A stretch of DNA of 64,000 nucleotides, taken from the NCBI RefSeq assembly GCF_029894125.1, contig NZ_JARXYZ010000025.1, positions 58,257 through 122,256 of the forward strand. The letters are read 5' to 3'. Numbering within the stretch: the first letter of the stretch is position 1; each line of letters starts with the position of its first letter. Below, in pieces: positions 34,525 through 42,835 of this stretch. Position numbers and translations under genes: made by a program. The notes under the pieces were generated by a model. It worked only from the letters and a program-made list of their open reading frames with translations. It was not told where the DNA came from and did not search any database. The DNA is from Kitasatospora sp. MAA19 (GTDB lineage: Bacteria > Actinomycetota > Actinomycetes > Streptomycetales > Streptomycetaceae).

Positions 34525-35070
34525 TCAGGCCGCCGAGGCCCGGCACCGTCTGCGGGTCCGGCTCGGCGAGGCGGTGCTCGACCGGACCGCCACGCGCTGC
34601 GGCGAGGTTGTGGGCGGCGCGGTGGGCAGTGCCGCCACGGCCCGTTCGGCGTCCGGCATAAACGCCGCGAGAAAACTCCGCTCGTTCGAGCTGAGCTTGC
34701 GCGAGCGGCCGGATTCGCGATCCCGCGCGACCACCACGGTTCTGGCCCGCATAAAGGTGAGCGGATCACGGCAGACATTCACCACGACATGCGCGGAACT
34801 TCGTCCGATCCGTTCCACGGTCAGCCGCACCGACAATGGCTCGGGCCGGTGGTGCAACTGCTCCAGGAAATCGATCTCGTGCCGCGCGATAATGAATCCG
34901 GACGGGAAAAGGGATTCCCGGACGGCGGTCGCGTGGTGGCAGAACAGGTCGTAAATCCCCTCCTGGACGTAGCCGACCAGCCGGGCGTTGTTGATGTGCC
35001 CGTTCTCGTCGACGTCGCTCCACCGGGTGGGGCAGGACAGCACATGCCCGCCCGGACGCAGCGCGCTCAC
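34525..35070 (-). CDS. Hotdog-fold acyl-CoA thioesterase
   Basis: A 181-residue protein of the 4HBT type. CPTRWSDVDENGHINNARLV carries the catalytic Asp of this family, and FIIARHEIDFLEQLHHRPEP is the next conserved strand. It is expected to hydrolyse an acyl- or aroyl-CoA thioester. The GTG start (35068-35070) overlaps the stop of the upstream small gene (GTGA), giving a coupled pair. The C-terminal 30 residues or so (arginine/serine-rich) look unconserved. The substrate is unknown. Confidence 0.8.
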   Translation of the reverse strand: MSALRPGGHVLSCPTRWSDVDENGHINNARLVGYVQEGIYDLFCHHATAVRESLFPSGFIIARHEIDFLEQLHHRPEPLSVRLTVERIGRSSAHVVVNVCRDPLTFMRARTVVVARDRESGRSRKLSSNERSFLAAFMPDAERAVAALPTAPPTTSPQRVAVRSSTASPSRTRRRCRASAA

Positions 35071-35390
35071 TGCTGCGTCAGCCCGGCGCCGGTCGCGGCG
35101 GGGAGCAGAGCCCGCTGCAACCTGGCGTAGTAGCCCGACTGTTCGGCCGCCATCCGGGCCGCCGTCCAACCCTCTTCAGCGGCTTCCGCAGCGGCCTGGA
35201 CGACCAGGCTGTCGAGCACCGCATCGACGGACCGGCAGAGTTCGGCGACCGCCGCGAGCCGCTCGGTGACATCGGAACCACCGGCCACGCCCCGGGCCGG
35301 GAAAGCGGCCAGCGATTCCGCCGCGAGCTGCAGGTCGTCGACGGTGTCCGGCATTTTCTCCGGCATGTTGTCCGGCATGAAATTCGACAT
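35067..35390 (-). CDS. Small hypothetical protein coupled to the thioesterase
   Basis: A 107-residue, probably all-helical acidic protein with an odd start: MSNFMPDNMPEKMPDTVDDL, in which an MP(D/E)-x motif repeats three times. The rest (RLAAVAELCRSVDAVLDSLV and GWTAARMAAEQSGYYARLQR) has heptad-like spacing. No family is recognised. GGAGAAAAATATG forms a good ribosome site, and the promoter should lie in the AT-richer 35391-35600. Confidence 0.65.
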   Translation of the reverse strand: MSNFMPDNMPEKMPDTVDDLQLAAESLAAFPARGVAGGSDVTERLAAVAELCRSVDAVLDSLVVQAAAEAAEEGWTAARMAAEQSGYYARLQRALLPAATGAGLTQQ

Positions 35391-35454
35391 ATTTTTCTCC
35401 AGGACTCATTCCGGCCATTACGGCCCAGTAGCTAGTGTTCGAATACACCGAATC

Positions 35455-35474
35455 GGCGTCGGCCCCCCGACGCC
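35455..35474 (-). terminator. Hairpin GGCGTCGG/CCGACGCC
   Basis: A perfect 8-bp stem with a CCCC loop, 180 bases beyond the DUF6528 gene and upstream of the small hypothetical gene. It probably separates the two leftward units. Confidence 0.5.
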
Positions 35475-35654
35475 TTCGACGCTATCCCAGCCGGCACGGT
35501 CGACGGATGGTTTACGGACGGCGACGGGAAACTCACTTCTATTGGAGTAGTTTGCCGGGGTACACAATATGCCCCATCATCCGAATGCCGTCGGCCGTTC
35601 GGGTGGCATCGCCGACCCGAACCCTGAAACCGGCACCCGTGCGTCGCACATGTG

Positions 35655-36614
35655 CTACCAGGCTCCCCACCACCTCGCCTTGTAGAGGTGCGTCCCGCGC
35701 AGCGTCCGCGTCCCGTCCGGCCGGTGCAGGATGATCACCGAGGTGCACCAGTCGCACGGGCCGGTGTGGTCCGGGGCCACGGTGAGCAGCCGACCGGTGC
35801 CGGGCTCGTCGCCGATGCTCTTGACGTCCCGGACGGCTGCGGGGTCGCCCAGCCGCACGGCGGTGAAGCGGTCGTCCGCCGGGTCGTAGCGCCAAAGGTG
35901 GGTCAGGGTACTCACCCAGAACCGCCCGGGCGCGGCCAGCACCGGCGCGAGGTCGTGCCCGCCGTGGTCCGGCAGCGGCGTCGTACGGACGACGGTCAGG
36001 GTGGGCGCCGCCGGGGTGCCGCCCACCCGCAGCGCGATGAGCACGTCGTCGCCGAGCGCCCAGAGCAGGCCCGTCCGCCCTTCCCAGTGCACGCCGTGCG
36101 CGCCCGGGAGCCGGTAGGCGGCGTGTGCGGTGGCGCGCGGGCCCTGCGAGGCCGCGTACACCCGGACCCACCCACCGCCGCTCGCCGTGACCGCGACGTT
36201 GCCGTCCGGCAGCAGCTCGATGCTGTGCGGATTGGCCCCCTCGCCCACGTCCGCCGCCCAGCGGGTCACGCCGGTGGCGGTCTCGACGACGGCGGCCAGC
36301 CCGCCGGAGGCGGTGGCCAGCAGGTAGCGCCGGCCCTGCCGGACCCGGCTCTTCGCCTCGTCCGGGTTCGTCCAGCTCCGCGCGGGTGCCAGGTCCGCGA
36401 GGTCGGCCGCCCGGTCGGCGCTCCAGCCCCAGACGACGGGCAGCCGCCCCGGGCCCTGGTAGGCCATCAGCTCCTCGGCGCTCTGCAGCACCAGGACGCG
36501 ACGGGACGCCTGGTCCACCACCACGACCGCCCACCCGGGCGACCTGGCCTGCGCACCGGTCGCCGGCACGCAGAACAGCAGGGCGCACAGGCCTACCAGC
36601 GTTCTCCTCAGCAC
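35655..36614 (-). CDS. Secreted DUF6528-type beta-propeller-like protein
   Basis: A 319-residue exported protein. The signal peptide MLRRTLVGLCALLFCVPATG ends near AQA (about 23). The mature part has repeated strands with W.W and V..D motifs (AVVVVDQASRRVLVL, NPHSIELLPDGNVAVTASGG, WRYDPADDRFTAVRLG), the pattern of DUF6528 and other surface beta-propellers. A Cys-x-x-Cys (CDWC) near the end may form a disulfide. The function is unknown. The GTG start has only a weak ribosome site. Confidence 0.75.
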   Translation of the reverse strand: MLRRTLVGLCALLFCVPATGAQARSPGWAVVVVDQASRRVLVLQSAEELMAYQGPGRLPVVWGWSADRAADLADLAPARSWTNPDEAKSRVRQGRRYLLATASGGLAAVVETATGVTRWAADVGEGANPHSIELLPDGNVAVTASGGGWVRVYAASQGPRATAHAAYRLPGAHGVHWEGRTGLLWALGDDVLIALRVGGTPAAPTLTVVRTTPLPDHGGHDLAPVLAAPGRFWVSTLTHLWRYDPADDRFTAVRLGDPAAVRDVKSIGDEPGTGRLLTVAPDHTGPCDWCTSVIILHRPDGTRTLRGTHLYKARWWGAW

Positions 36615-36705
36615 GCCCCCACCGTGCTTGCTCCCGGGCCGCTTTGCACGGCGGGGCGTCCGAACGGCCGCGCTCGGTAACGCCCGGAGACGACGTCACC
36701 GCCCC

Positions 36706-36743
36706 GAGGCGAGGTCACCGCCCCGAGGCGAGGTCACCGCCCG
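36706..36743. repeat. 19-bp tandem repeat x2
   Basis: GAGGCGAGGTCACCGCCCC at 36706-36724 is repeated at 36725-36743 with one change, and a partial copy precedes it. The second unit reaches the stop codon of the FAD oxidoreductase gene (36734), so copy number could affect its last codons. Confidence 0.7.
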
Positions 36744-38119
36744 GAAACGACGTCCGCGACCCGGGCGATCGGCGAGGTGGTGCTCCGACCGGCCGCCTCC
36801 TGGCGGTCGGCCGCGTGGTAGGCCGCATACATCGCGTGCACCCCGATCCAGCGCAGCGGCTCCGGCTCCCAGCGGCGCACGGTGTGGCCCACCCAGGGCA
36901 GCCGGGTCAGCTCGGTGTCCCGGCCGAGGACAAGGTCGCGCAGCGTCCGGCCGGCCAGGTTCGTCGTGGTCACCCCGCTGCCGACGTACCCGCCCGCCCA
37001 GCCGAGACCGCTCGCCCGGTCCAGCTCGACCGTGGCGCACCAGTCCCGGGGGACGCCCAGCACCCCCGCCCAGGCGTGGTCGATCCGGGCCTGCGCGGCG
37101 GCCGGGAAGAAACGGTTCAGGATCCCGCGCAGCTGGCGCACCGTCTCCACCTGGGTGCCGCCGTCGGAGTCCGTCCGCGAACCGAACCGGTACGGCACCC
37201 CCCGGCCGCCCAGCGCGATCCGGTCGTCGGCGGTGCGCTGCGCGTACATGTAGGCGTGCGCGAAGTCGCCCAGCACCTCGCGGCCCTGCCAGCCCGCGTC
37301 CGCCCAGAAGGCGGCGGGCAGCGGCTCGGTGGCGATCATCGCGGAGTTCATCGGCAGCCAGGTCCGCCGCTCACCGCGCAGCCCGGCCGTGAATCCCTCG
37401 GTGGCGCGCAGCACATGATCGGCCGTCACCGTGCCGTGCGGCGTCACCGCACGCGGCCGGCCGTACGCGGTGCCCGGCAGGATCGTGGTCACCGCCGTCC
37501 CCTCGTGCACCTCCACCCCCAGCTCGCGCACCACCCGCACCAGGCCGCGCACCAGCTCGGCCGGCTGGATCCGCGCGCCGTACGGCGACCAGGTGCCGCC
37601 CAGGACGCCTGCGACGGCTATCCGGTCGGCCGCCTCCTTGGCGCCCAGCAGCTCGACACGGCCGGGGCCGTACGCCTGCTCGGCCTCGGCGAAAGCCCGC
37701 AGCCTTTCCAACTGGGCCTTGTTCCTGGCGACTTCGAGCACCCCGCCGCGCACGATGTCCGCGTCGATCCCCTCGGCGGCGGCGACGTCCACCACCTCGC
37801 CGACGGCCTCGTCCATCGCCCGTTGCATCGCCGCGGCCGGGTGCCACCCGTACCGCTTGGCGAACGCGCCCCGGCCCGCGAAGCCGTTGTACAGCCAGCC
37901 GCCGTTGCGCCCGGAGGCACCGTAGCCGCAGAACCGCCGTTCCAGCAGCGCGATCCGCAGCGACGGCTCCGCCTTCTTGAGGTAGTACGCCGTCCAGAGC
38001 CCGGTGTACCCGCCGCCGACGATGCACACGTCCACGTCCGCACTGCCGGGCAGCGGCGGCCCCGGCACCGGCACCCCACCCGCCGCGTACCAGAACGACA
38101 CCTCGCCGTTGACCGCCAC
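36734..38119 (-). CDS. FAD-dependent oxidoreductase (PuuB/DAO family)
   Basis: A 461-residue amine or amino-acid oxidase-like flavoprotein. The dinucleotide-binding DVCIVGGGYTGLWTAYYL is at about 30-47, followed by GASGRNGGWLYNGFAG, a signature of the gamma-glutamylputrescine oxidase-like (DAO) branch. The C-terminal GYVGSGVTTTNLAGRTLRDL binds FAD. It probably oxidises a secondary or primary amine with oxygen. No polyamine pathway genes are adjacent. The GTG start has GGGAGG upstream. Confidence 0.88.
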   Translation of the reverse strand: MAVNGEVSFWYAAGGVPVPGPPLPGSADVDVCIVGGGYTGLWTAYYLKKAEPSLRIALLERRFCGYGASGRNGGWLYNGFAGRGAFAKRYGWHPAAAMQRAMDEAVGEVVDVAAAEGIDADIVRGGVLEVARNKAQLERLRAFAEAEQAYGPGRVELLGAKEAADRIAVAGVLGGTWSPYGARIQPAELVRGLVRVVRELGVEVHEGTAVTTILPGTAYGRPRAVTPHGTVTADHVLRATEGFTAGLRGERRTWLPMNSAMIATEPLPAAFWADAGWQGREVLGDFAHAYMYAQRTADDRIALGGRGVPYRFGSRTDSDGGTQVETVRQLRGILNRFFPAAAQARIDHAWAGVLGVPRDWCATVELDRASGLGWAGGYVGSGVTTTNLAGRTLRDLVLGRDTELTRLPWVGHTVRRWEPEPLRWIGVHAMYAAYHAADRQEAAGRSTTSPIARVADVVSGR

Positions 38120-38224
38120 CGCAACCTCCCGCGCCCTCGCCGACCTGCCCGGACGCTACTCCCCGCCCCTCGGCGCGGAACACCCTCACACTGCCAAGAT
38201 CCCCGCCCCCGGCCAGCCACCCTG

Positions 38225-38722
38225 TCAGTCCTCCAGCAGCTCCAACACCCGCGTCCAGCGGTACGCCCCCGGCACGAACTCCGCGATCCGCACCCCCATA
38301 CCCCGCAGCGTCGCCAGGCTCTCCCCGTACGCCGGATGCACCGCCTGCGCCGCGCTCAGGCACGGCTGCACCGCCACCGGGACGCCCCACCCGTACGACT
38401 CGCAGAGGATGCCGAGCGCCAGCGTGTCCGAGATCCCCGCCGCCCACTTGTTGATCGTGTTGAACGTCGCCGGCGCCACGACGATCGCGTCCGGTTCCGG
38501 CAACGGCCGCGGATCCCCCGGCCGCCGCCAGGCCGAGCGGACGGGATACCCCGTCCGCGCCACGATCCCCTCCTCATCGATGAACCCCATCGCCGGCGGC
38601 GTCGCCACCACCCCCACCTCCCAGCCCTTCTCCTGCGCGGCGGCGATCAACTCCCCCACCCCGCCCGCCACTCCCGCCGCACACACCACGACGCACAGCA
38701 CCGGCTTCCCGTCCCCACGCAC
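38225..38722 (-). CDS. Flavoprotein (HFCD/PPC-decarboxylase-like)
   Basis: A 165-residue protein with the homo-oligomeric flavin-containing Cys decarboxylase fold: KPVLCVVVCAAGVAGGVGEL at the start, VGVVATPPAMGFIDEE, PDAIVVAPATFNTINKWAAG (FMN site) and DTLALGILCESYGWGVPVAV. Relatives decarboxylate cysteine-containing peptides or phosphopantothenoylcysteine; the substrate here is unknown. GTG at 38722 is chosen because the conserved domain starts there and GGAG lies upstream; ATG at 38887 would add 55 residues of low-complexity sequence. It is transcribed leftward, like the neighbouring oxidase. Confidence 0.75.
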   Translation of the reverse strand: MRGDGKPVLCVVVCAAGVAGGVGELIAAAQEKGWEVGVVATPPAMGFIDEEGIVARTGYPVRSAWRRPGDPRPLPEPDAIVVAPATFNTINKWAAGISDTLALGILCESYGWGVPVAVQPCLSAAQAVHPAYGESLATLRGMGVRIAEFVPGAYRWTRVLELLED

Positions 38723-38936
38723 TTCCGCACTCTCCGCTCGCCACCAACACACCACACGCCAACCGGACCGCCCATCCCGCTCCACCACGGGATCCGCCCG
38801 CACGACCCTCCCGGACGGCTCCGCGGCGGCTCCCCACAACTCGCCTCGCCCGGTGGGCCGCTCGCGTGCGTCCGAGGATGCGGCCATGGGGACGCTACTA
38901 CCGTTGAGAACACCCGGCATTCTGCGACGGCAGCGG

Positions 38937-39231
38937 CTACTTGAGGCCCTGCGTGACGCGGATGAGCTCCTGGTCCGAGAGCGGGGCCGGCCCACCCACC
39001 GTGTCGGCGGTCTCGCGGACCACGAGGTCAGGTTGCCGCTCGCAGCTCCAGCCGATGCTGAGCGTCAAGGTGCGGCCGTCGGCGCTGACGAGCAACTGGC
39101 CGACCGTGGCGCCCTTGTGGACCTTCATGCCCGGGGGGCTGGAACACCCAAGCCGTCACCGCGACGCCACCCACCACGACGCCTGCGGTCACGATGGCGG
39201 CTGGATTCCTGCGCCGTCGAAGCCTCACCAT
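38937..39231 (-). pseudogene. Membrane-anchored small protein interrupted by a frameshift
   Basis: Two frames join naturally. The first (from ATG 39231) reads MVRLRRRRNPAAIVTAGVVV and a membrane helix up to TAWVFQPPG. The second reads MKVHKGATVGQLLVSADGRT, SIGWSCERQPDLVVRETADT and runs to the stop at 38937. They are split at a run of six G (39133-39138, plus strand); removing one G would make a continuous protein of about 97 residues. This is either a true frameshift or a homopolymer sequencing error. The joined product would be membrane-anchored with an exported domain of unknown function. Confidence 0.6.
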
Positions 39232-39266
39232 GCGACGAACAGTCCCGAACACGGGCGCGACCGGCG

Positions 39267-39310
39267 CCGGGTGCCGCGCCCCCACGGCTTCGTGGGAGCG
39301 CGGCACCCGG
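39267..39310 (-). terminator. Long hairpin after the papain-inhibitor-like gene
   Basis: CCGGGTGCCGCGC and GCGCGGCACCCGG form the outer stem and CCCAC/GTGGG the inner one, around a short loop. It begins 19 bases after the stop of the inhibitor gene. Confidence 0.75.
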
Positions 39311-39328
39311 CGTCGCGGGGCCGCCGGA

Positions 39329-39814
39329 TCAGCCGATGGTGGAGCCGGCTACGGGCGCGGAGAGTTCGACGGTCCTGCCGTTGAGGCCGGTCTGCACGAA
39401 CTGCCACGTGAGGCCGTTGATGACGCCCTGGCCGAGCGGAGCGAACTGAGCGAAGGCGGGCTGGCTGAGGTCGATGTGGGTGGATTCGCAGGAGAGGCAC
39501 TTGTCCCTGACCGGGACGGTGACGGTCTTGCCCTGGTAGGTGACCTTGACCGAGATGCCCTGACACAGGGGGTCGTTGTTGGGGTTGGCGGCGGTCCACC
39601 AGGCGGGGGAGACGGCGACGAGCAGCTGGCTGGACGCGTCGATCGGGGTGCCGCAGGCGCCGTAGCCGGCGTCGGTGTAGTAGGTGGCCTTGCCGGTCAT
39701 GGGCTGGTTGATCGGTATCGAGGCGCTGGCGGTACCGGCGGTGAGGGCGATGAGGGCGGCGGCCGCGAGCGGGGCGCCCGCGAGGATCCTGAGGTTCTTG
39801 CTGATGGCGCGCAT
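39329..39814 (-). CDS. Secreted cysteine/serine endopeptidase inhibitor (papain-inhibitor-like)
   Basis: A 161-residue exported protein. The signal peptide runs MRAISKNLRILAGAPLAAAA to ASA near residue 30. The mature double-psi-barrel/kiwellin-like domain has ATYYTDAGYGACGTPIDASS, VAVSPAWWTAANPNNDPLCQ, VRDKCLSCESTHIDLS and FAPLGQGVINGLTWQFV, with conserved disulfide cysteines. It strongly resembles the Streptomyces papain inhibitor, which blocks papain-like and some serine proteases. The ATG follows GGAGGGA; longer frames run through the divergent promoter region and are rejected. Confidence 0.85.
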   Translation of the reverse strand: MRAISKNLRILAGAPLAAAALIALTAGTASASIPINQPMTGKATYYTDAGYGACGTPIDASSQLLVAVSPAWWTAANPNNDPLCQGISVKVTYQGKTVTVPVRDKCLSCESTHIDLSQPAFAQFAPLGQGVINGLTWQFVQTGLNGRTVELSAPVAGSTIG

Positions 39815-40070
39815 GGTTCCCTCCGGTTCGATAGCCATGGGCATGACAGACACAAGTCGCCAAGGCCGCAAGGGAATTCGGCGGCGCCATGCCCATCCGA
39901 GTAAAGGGAACGTATGCGCTCGGCATTGATGTGGTCCAGACCTCCGCCATGTTGGCATGAACACAAGGCATGAACCTTTACCAATGCGGCCGAAGGGGCG
40001 AAGATACGTGACCGCTCCGCAACGCAGGGTGTTGACAGGCCACCACACCCGCCCACGGAGGCTCCGTCAC

Positions 40071-40310
40071 ATGCGCACCGCACTCGCCGCCCTGCTCCTC
40101 GGCGCCGTCCTGATCCCGGCCACCGCCACCCCTGCCACGGCCACCCCGGCAACCGCCACCGCCACCCCGGCCACGGCCGCACCCACCGCCGCCGCACCCC
40201 ACGAGGTGAACCAGGGCTACAGCATCCCCGTCGGCGCCGTCACCGACCTCGGCGCCCTGCCCGTACTCGGCAGCCTCGGGCTGGACTTCGCCCGGCTGCT
40301 GGGGCAGTAG
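40071..40310 (+). CDS. Small secreted peptide with Ala-Thr-Pro repeats
   Basis: A 79-residue protein: a signal peptide (MRTALAALLLGAVLIPATAT), a low-complexity spacer of ATPATAT repeats, then a conserved-looking tail HEVNQGYSIPVGAVTDLGAL, VLGSLGLDFARLLGQ. CGGAGG precedes the ATG. It resembles small exported actinomycete proteins of unknown role. It is divergent from the inhibitor gene. Confidence 0.6.
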   Translation: MRTALAALLLGAVLIPATATPATATPATATATPATAAPTAAAPHEVNQGYSIPVGAVTDLGALPVLGSLGLDFARLLGQ

Positions 40311-40326
40311 CCGGGGCCGTAGGGGA

Positions 40327-41136
40327 TCAGAGCCGCACGCTGAACAGGCCCCCGGAGAGCGGGTGTCGGTCCGACCGGGCGGACGTGATGTAGAGCGTCC
40401 GCCCGTCCGCCCCGCCGAAGGCGCAACTGGTCACGCGCGGCACCGGCAGCTCCACCGAGGCCAGCACCACGCCCTCCGGCGAGAGGCAGTGCACCGCCCA
40501 GCCGTCCCAGAACGCCACCCACAGGTTGCCGTCGGCGTCGAGCGTCATGCCGTCCGGCGAGCCCGGCAGGTGGGAGACGTCGAGCGAGCGGATCCGCTCG
40601 ACGACCGGGCCGTGCTCGGGGTACGCGTAGAGGGCGATGCGGCGTGTCGTCGTGTCGATGTGCCAGAGCCGGTCGGGCTCCGGCCAGGCCAGGCCGTTGG
40701 GGATGTCGAGCCCGCCGAGGATCGCCCGGACGCCACCGTCCGGCTCCAGGCGGTACAGCGATCCGGGCTCACGCGGTTCGCCGCGCCCCATCGTGCCGGC
40801 GACCGGGCGGCCGTACGGGTCGGTCTTGCCGTCGTTCATCCGGCGGTCCGGGCGGTCGGCCTCGACGGCGGCGACCAGCGTGGTGCGGCCGGTCGCCGGG
40901 TCGAGCAGTTCGAAGCCCCGCTCGGTGGCGAGCATCAGCTCGCCGTCGCCGTACGGCATCAACGTGCCGGGGGTGACGTCGAGTTGGAGGGACCGGATCT
41001 CGCCCGAGGACGGCTCCAGGGTGAGCACCCGCCGGTCGGGGATGCCGATCCAGCGCAGCAGCTGCGTGCCGGGATCCCACAGCGGGCCCTCGCCCAGGTC
41101 CAGGTAGGGCGTATCGGCGACGGGTTCGGCACGCAC
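40327..41136 (-). CDS. SMP-30/gluconolactonase family protein
   Basis: A 269-residue six-bladed propeller hydrolase. LGEGPLWDPGTQLLRWIGIP contains the metal-binding Glu, MNDGKTDPYGRPVAGTMG the central Asn/Asp, and SPDGMTLDADGNLWVAFWDG the last ligand Asp. Such enzymes open sugar lactones or related esters using a divalent metal. It is intracellular. The GTG at 41136 is chosen for AGGAGAG upstream and because conservation starts there; the open frame extends a further 113 codons with no resemblance. Confidence 0.85.
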   Translation of the reverse strand: MRAEPVADTPYLDLGEGPLWDPGTQLLRWIGIPDRRVLTLEPSSGEIRSLQLDVTPGTLMPYGDGELMLATERGFELLDPATGRTTLVAAVEADRPDRRMNDGKTDPYGRPVAGTMGRGEPREPGSLYRLEPDGGVRAILGGLDIPNGLAWPEPDRLWHIDTTTRRIALYAYPEHGPVVERIRSLDVSHLPGSPDGMTLDADGNLWVAFWDGWAVHCLSPEGVVLASVELPVPRVTSCAFGGADGRTLYITSARSDRHPLSGGLFSVRL

Positions 41137-41698
41137 GGCAGGGCTCTCCTCAACAGGCGTCAGCACAGCAGGACTTCGGGCGGCATCGTGGTCATCCCAC
41201 CGTCCACGGCGGGGCGGGCACCGCCGGCGAACGACGGTTCCTCGCTCGCCAGGAAGCCGACCGCCCGGGCGGACCTCGGCTACCCGGGCGACCTCGGCCA
41301 CGCTGCCGAGCCGCCCCGGTGGGGACGACCGTAGCACCGCCGCGCTCGGCTGCGGATCCGTCCGCGCCTGCCCACTCCGCCCGACCGGGACGCAGTCGGG
41401 CGCACGCGTCGGCGGCCTGCACCAGGAAGCCGACCAGGGCACCTTCGTCTCGCACAGTGCCCGGCACTCCGTCACCTACCCCACGGCGCACCGGCCCCGT
41501 CCCCTGACGCGGTCGCCCAGGCGCTGCGCGAGGCAGGGCAGGGCAGGGCAGCGGCGGCCTTCGAGTGGCGGCGCCGGTGGTTCCAGTGCTCCTGGTGGTC
41601 CCGATGACGCTTCCCCCGAAGGCCACCGGGACCACCCCCACCCGGGTTAGGCTCGGTCCGCGCGGCGGCCGTCCGCGCCACCGACCGAGGGGGAGCGT
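41137..41698. other. 562-bp stretch without a convincing gene
   Basis: It holds a 14-base direct repeat CCAGGAAGCCGACC (41249-41262 and 41422-41435), a GGCAG repeat near 41530-41550, and the -10 TAGGCT at 41648-41653. A minus-strand frame reading VRDEGALVGFLVQAADACAR near 41455 has gene-like codons but no recognised family. It may be a decayed gene. Confidence 0.4.
41648..41653 (+). promoter_or_regulatory. -10 TAGGCT of the phosphopantetheinyl transferase gene
   Basis: TAGGCT fits the TAGVVT consensus of the housekeeping sigma factor in Streptomyces and lies 46 bases before the GTG, leaving room for the GAGGGGGA ribosome site. Confidence 0.5.
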
Positions 41699-42352
41699 GT
41701 GATCGGGGACCTGCTGCCGGACGCCGTCGTCACCGAGGTGGCCTACGACGACCCGCCGGAGGCCCGGCTGGAGCCAGCCGAGGAGGCGGCCGTCGCCCAG
41801 GCCGTCGCCAAGCGCCGCCGCGAGTTCACCACCGTCCGCCACTGCGCCCGCACCGCCCTCACCCGCCTCGGCGTCCCCTACCGCCCGCTGGTCCCCGGCC
41901 AGCGTGGCGCCCCGAGCTGGCCCGACGGCGTCGTCGGCAGCCTCACCCACTGCGACGGCTTCCGCGCCGCCGCCGTCGCCAAGGCGGACGACCTCGCCTC
42001 GGTCGGCATCGACGCCGAGCCCGCCCTCCCGCTCCCGGACGACGTCCTGGACGTCATCGGACTGCCCGACGAGCGCAAGCGGATCGCCGAGCTGCTCGCC
42101 GAACACCCGGGCACCCCGTGGGACCGCATCCTGTTCAGCGCCAAGGAGTCCGTCTACAAGGCGTGGTTTCCGCTGACCGGGCTGTTCCTGGACTTCAGCG
42201 AGGCCGACCTGGTCCTCTCCCCCGACGGCTCCTTCACCGCCCGCCTGCTGGTCCCCGGCCCGACGGTCGGCGACCGCCGCGTCGAGGGCTTCGACGGCCG
42301 CTGGACCGTCCGGGACGGCCTGCTCGCCACTGCCATCGCGGTGGCCCGGTAG
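41699..42352 (+). CDS. 4'-phosphopantetheinyl transferase (Sfp/EntD type)
   Basis: A 217-residue enzyme that moves phosphopantetheine from coenzyme A to carrier domains of polyketide, peptide or fatty-acid synthases. Motifs: PSWPDGVVGSLTHCDGF, the Mg-binding SVGIDAEPALPL and FSAKESVYKAWFPL (Glu/Lys of motif 3). No carrier protein is encoded nearby; the stand-alone condensation-domain gene is 8 kb away. The GTG start follows GAGGGGGA. Confidence 0.92.
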   Translation: MIGDLLPDAVVTEVAYDDPPEARLEPAEEAAVAQAVAKRRREFTTVRHCARTALTRLGVPYRPLVPGQRGAPSWPDGVVGSLTHCDGFRAAAVAKADDLASVGIDAEPALPLPDDVLDVIGLPDERKRIAELLAEHPGTPWDRILFSAKESVYKAWFPLTGLFLDFSEADLVLSPDGSFTARLLVPGPTVGDRRVEGFDGRWTVRDGLLATAIAVAR

Positions 42353-42380
42353 TGCGGCCCGCCGACGACCGCACTCGGCA

Positions 42381-42386
42381 TATCCT
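42381..42386 (+). promoter_or_regulatory. Leaderless-type -10 TATCCT
   Basis: TATCCT lies seven bases before the GTG of the barstar gene with no ribosome site between them, as in leaderless transcripts. Confidence 0.45.
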
Positions 42387-42393
42387 CGACCCC

Positions 42394-42777
42394 GTGACCG
42401 TGACCTATGTGATAGCCGGCGCCCGGATCCGCACGCTGGAGGACTTCTGGGACGTCGTCGGGGAGACCATCGGCAGCGACGGCTACTTCGGCCGGAACCT
42501 CGACGCCTTCGCCGACTGCCTGCGCGGCGGCTACGGCACCCCCGAGGACGGCGACTACCTGATCGAGTGGCGCGACCACGAGGTCTCCCGGCGCAACCTC
42601 GGCTACCCGGAGACGGTCCGCCAGCTGGAGCTGCGGCTGGGCCACTGCCACCCCGCCAACCGCGAGCACGTCCGCGCCGACCTCGCCGCCGCCCGGGCCG
42701 GACAGGGGCCGACGGTCTTCGACTGGCTCGTCCGGATCATCGAGGAGGAGCACCCCGGAGGCCTCCGACTGGCCTAA
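42394..42777 (+). CDS. Barstar family (ribonuclease inhibitor) protein
   Basis: A 127-residue protein with the barstar core: ARIRTLEDFWDVVGETIG, GYFGRNLDAFADCLRGG and DYLIEWRDHEVSRRNL. Barstar inhibits barnase-type RNases by plugging the active site with an acidic helix. No barnase-like gene is seen within the window, so this is an orphan immunity-type protein. The GTG start fits the TATCCT leaderless promoter. Confidence 0.85.
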   Translation: MTVTYVIAGARIRTLEDFWDVVGETIGSDGYFGRNLDAFADCLRGGYGTPEDGDYLIEWRDHEVSRRNLGYPETVRQLELRLGHCHPANREHVRADLAAARAGQGPTVFDWLVRIIEEEHPGGLRLA

Positions 42778-42835
42778 CGCTCGCCGCTGGATCCTGCCGG
42801 GCCCAGCACGCAGGCCCAGCACGACAGCCCGGGCG

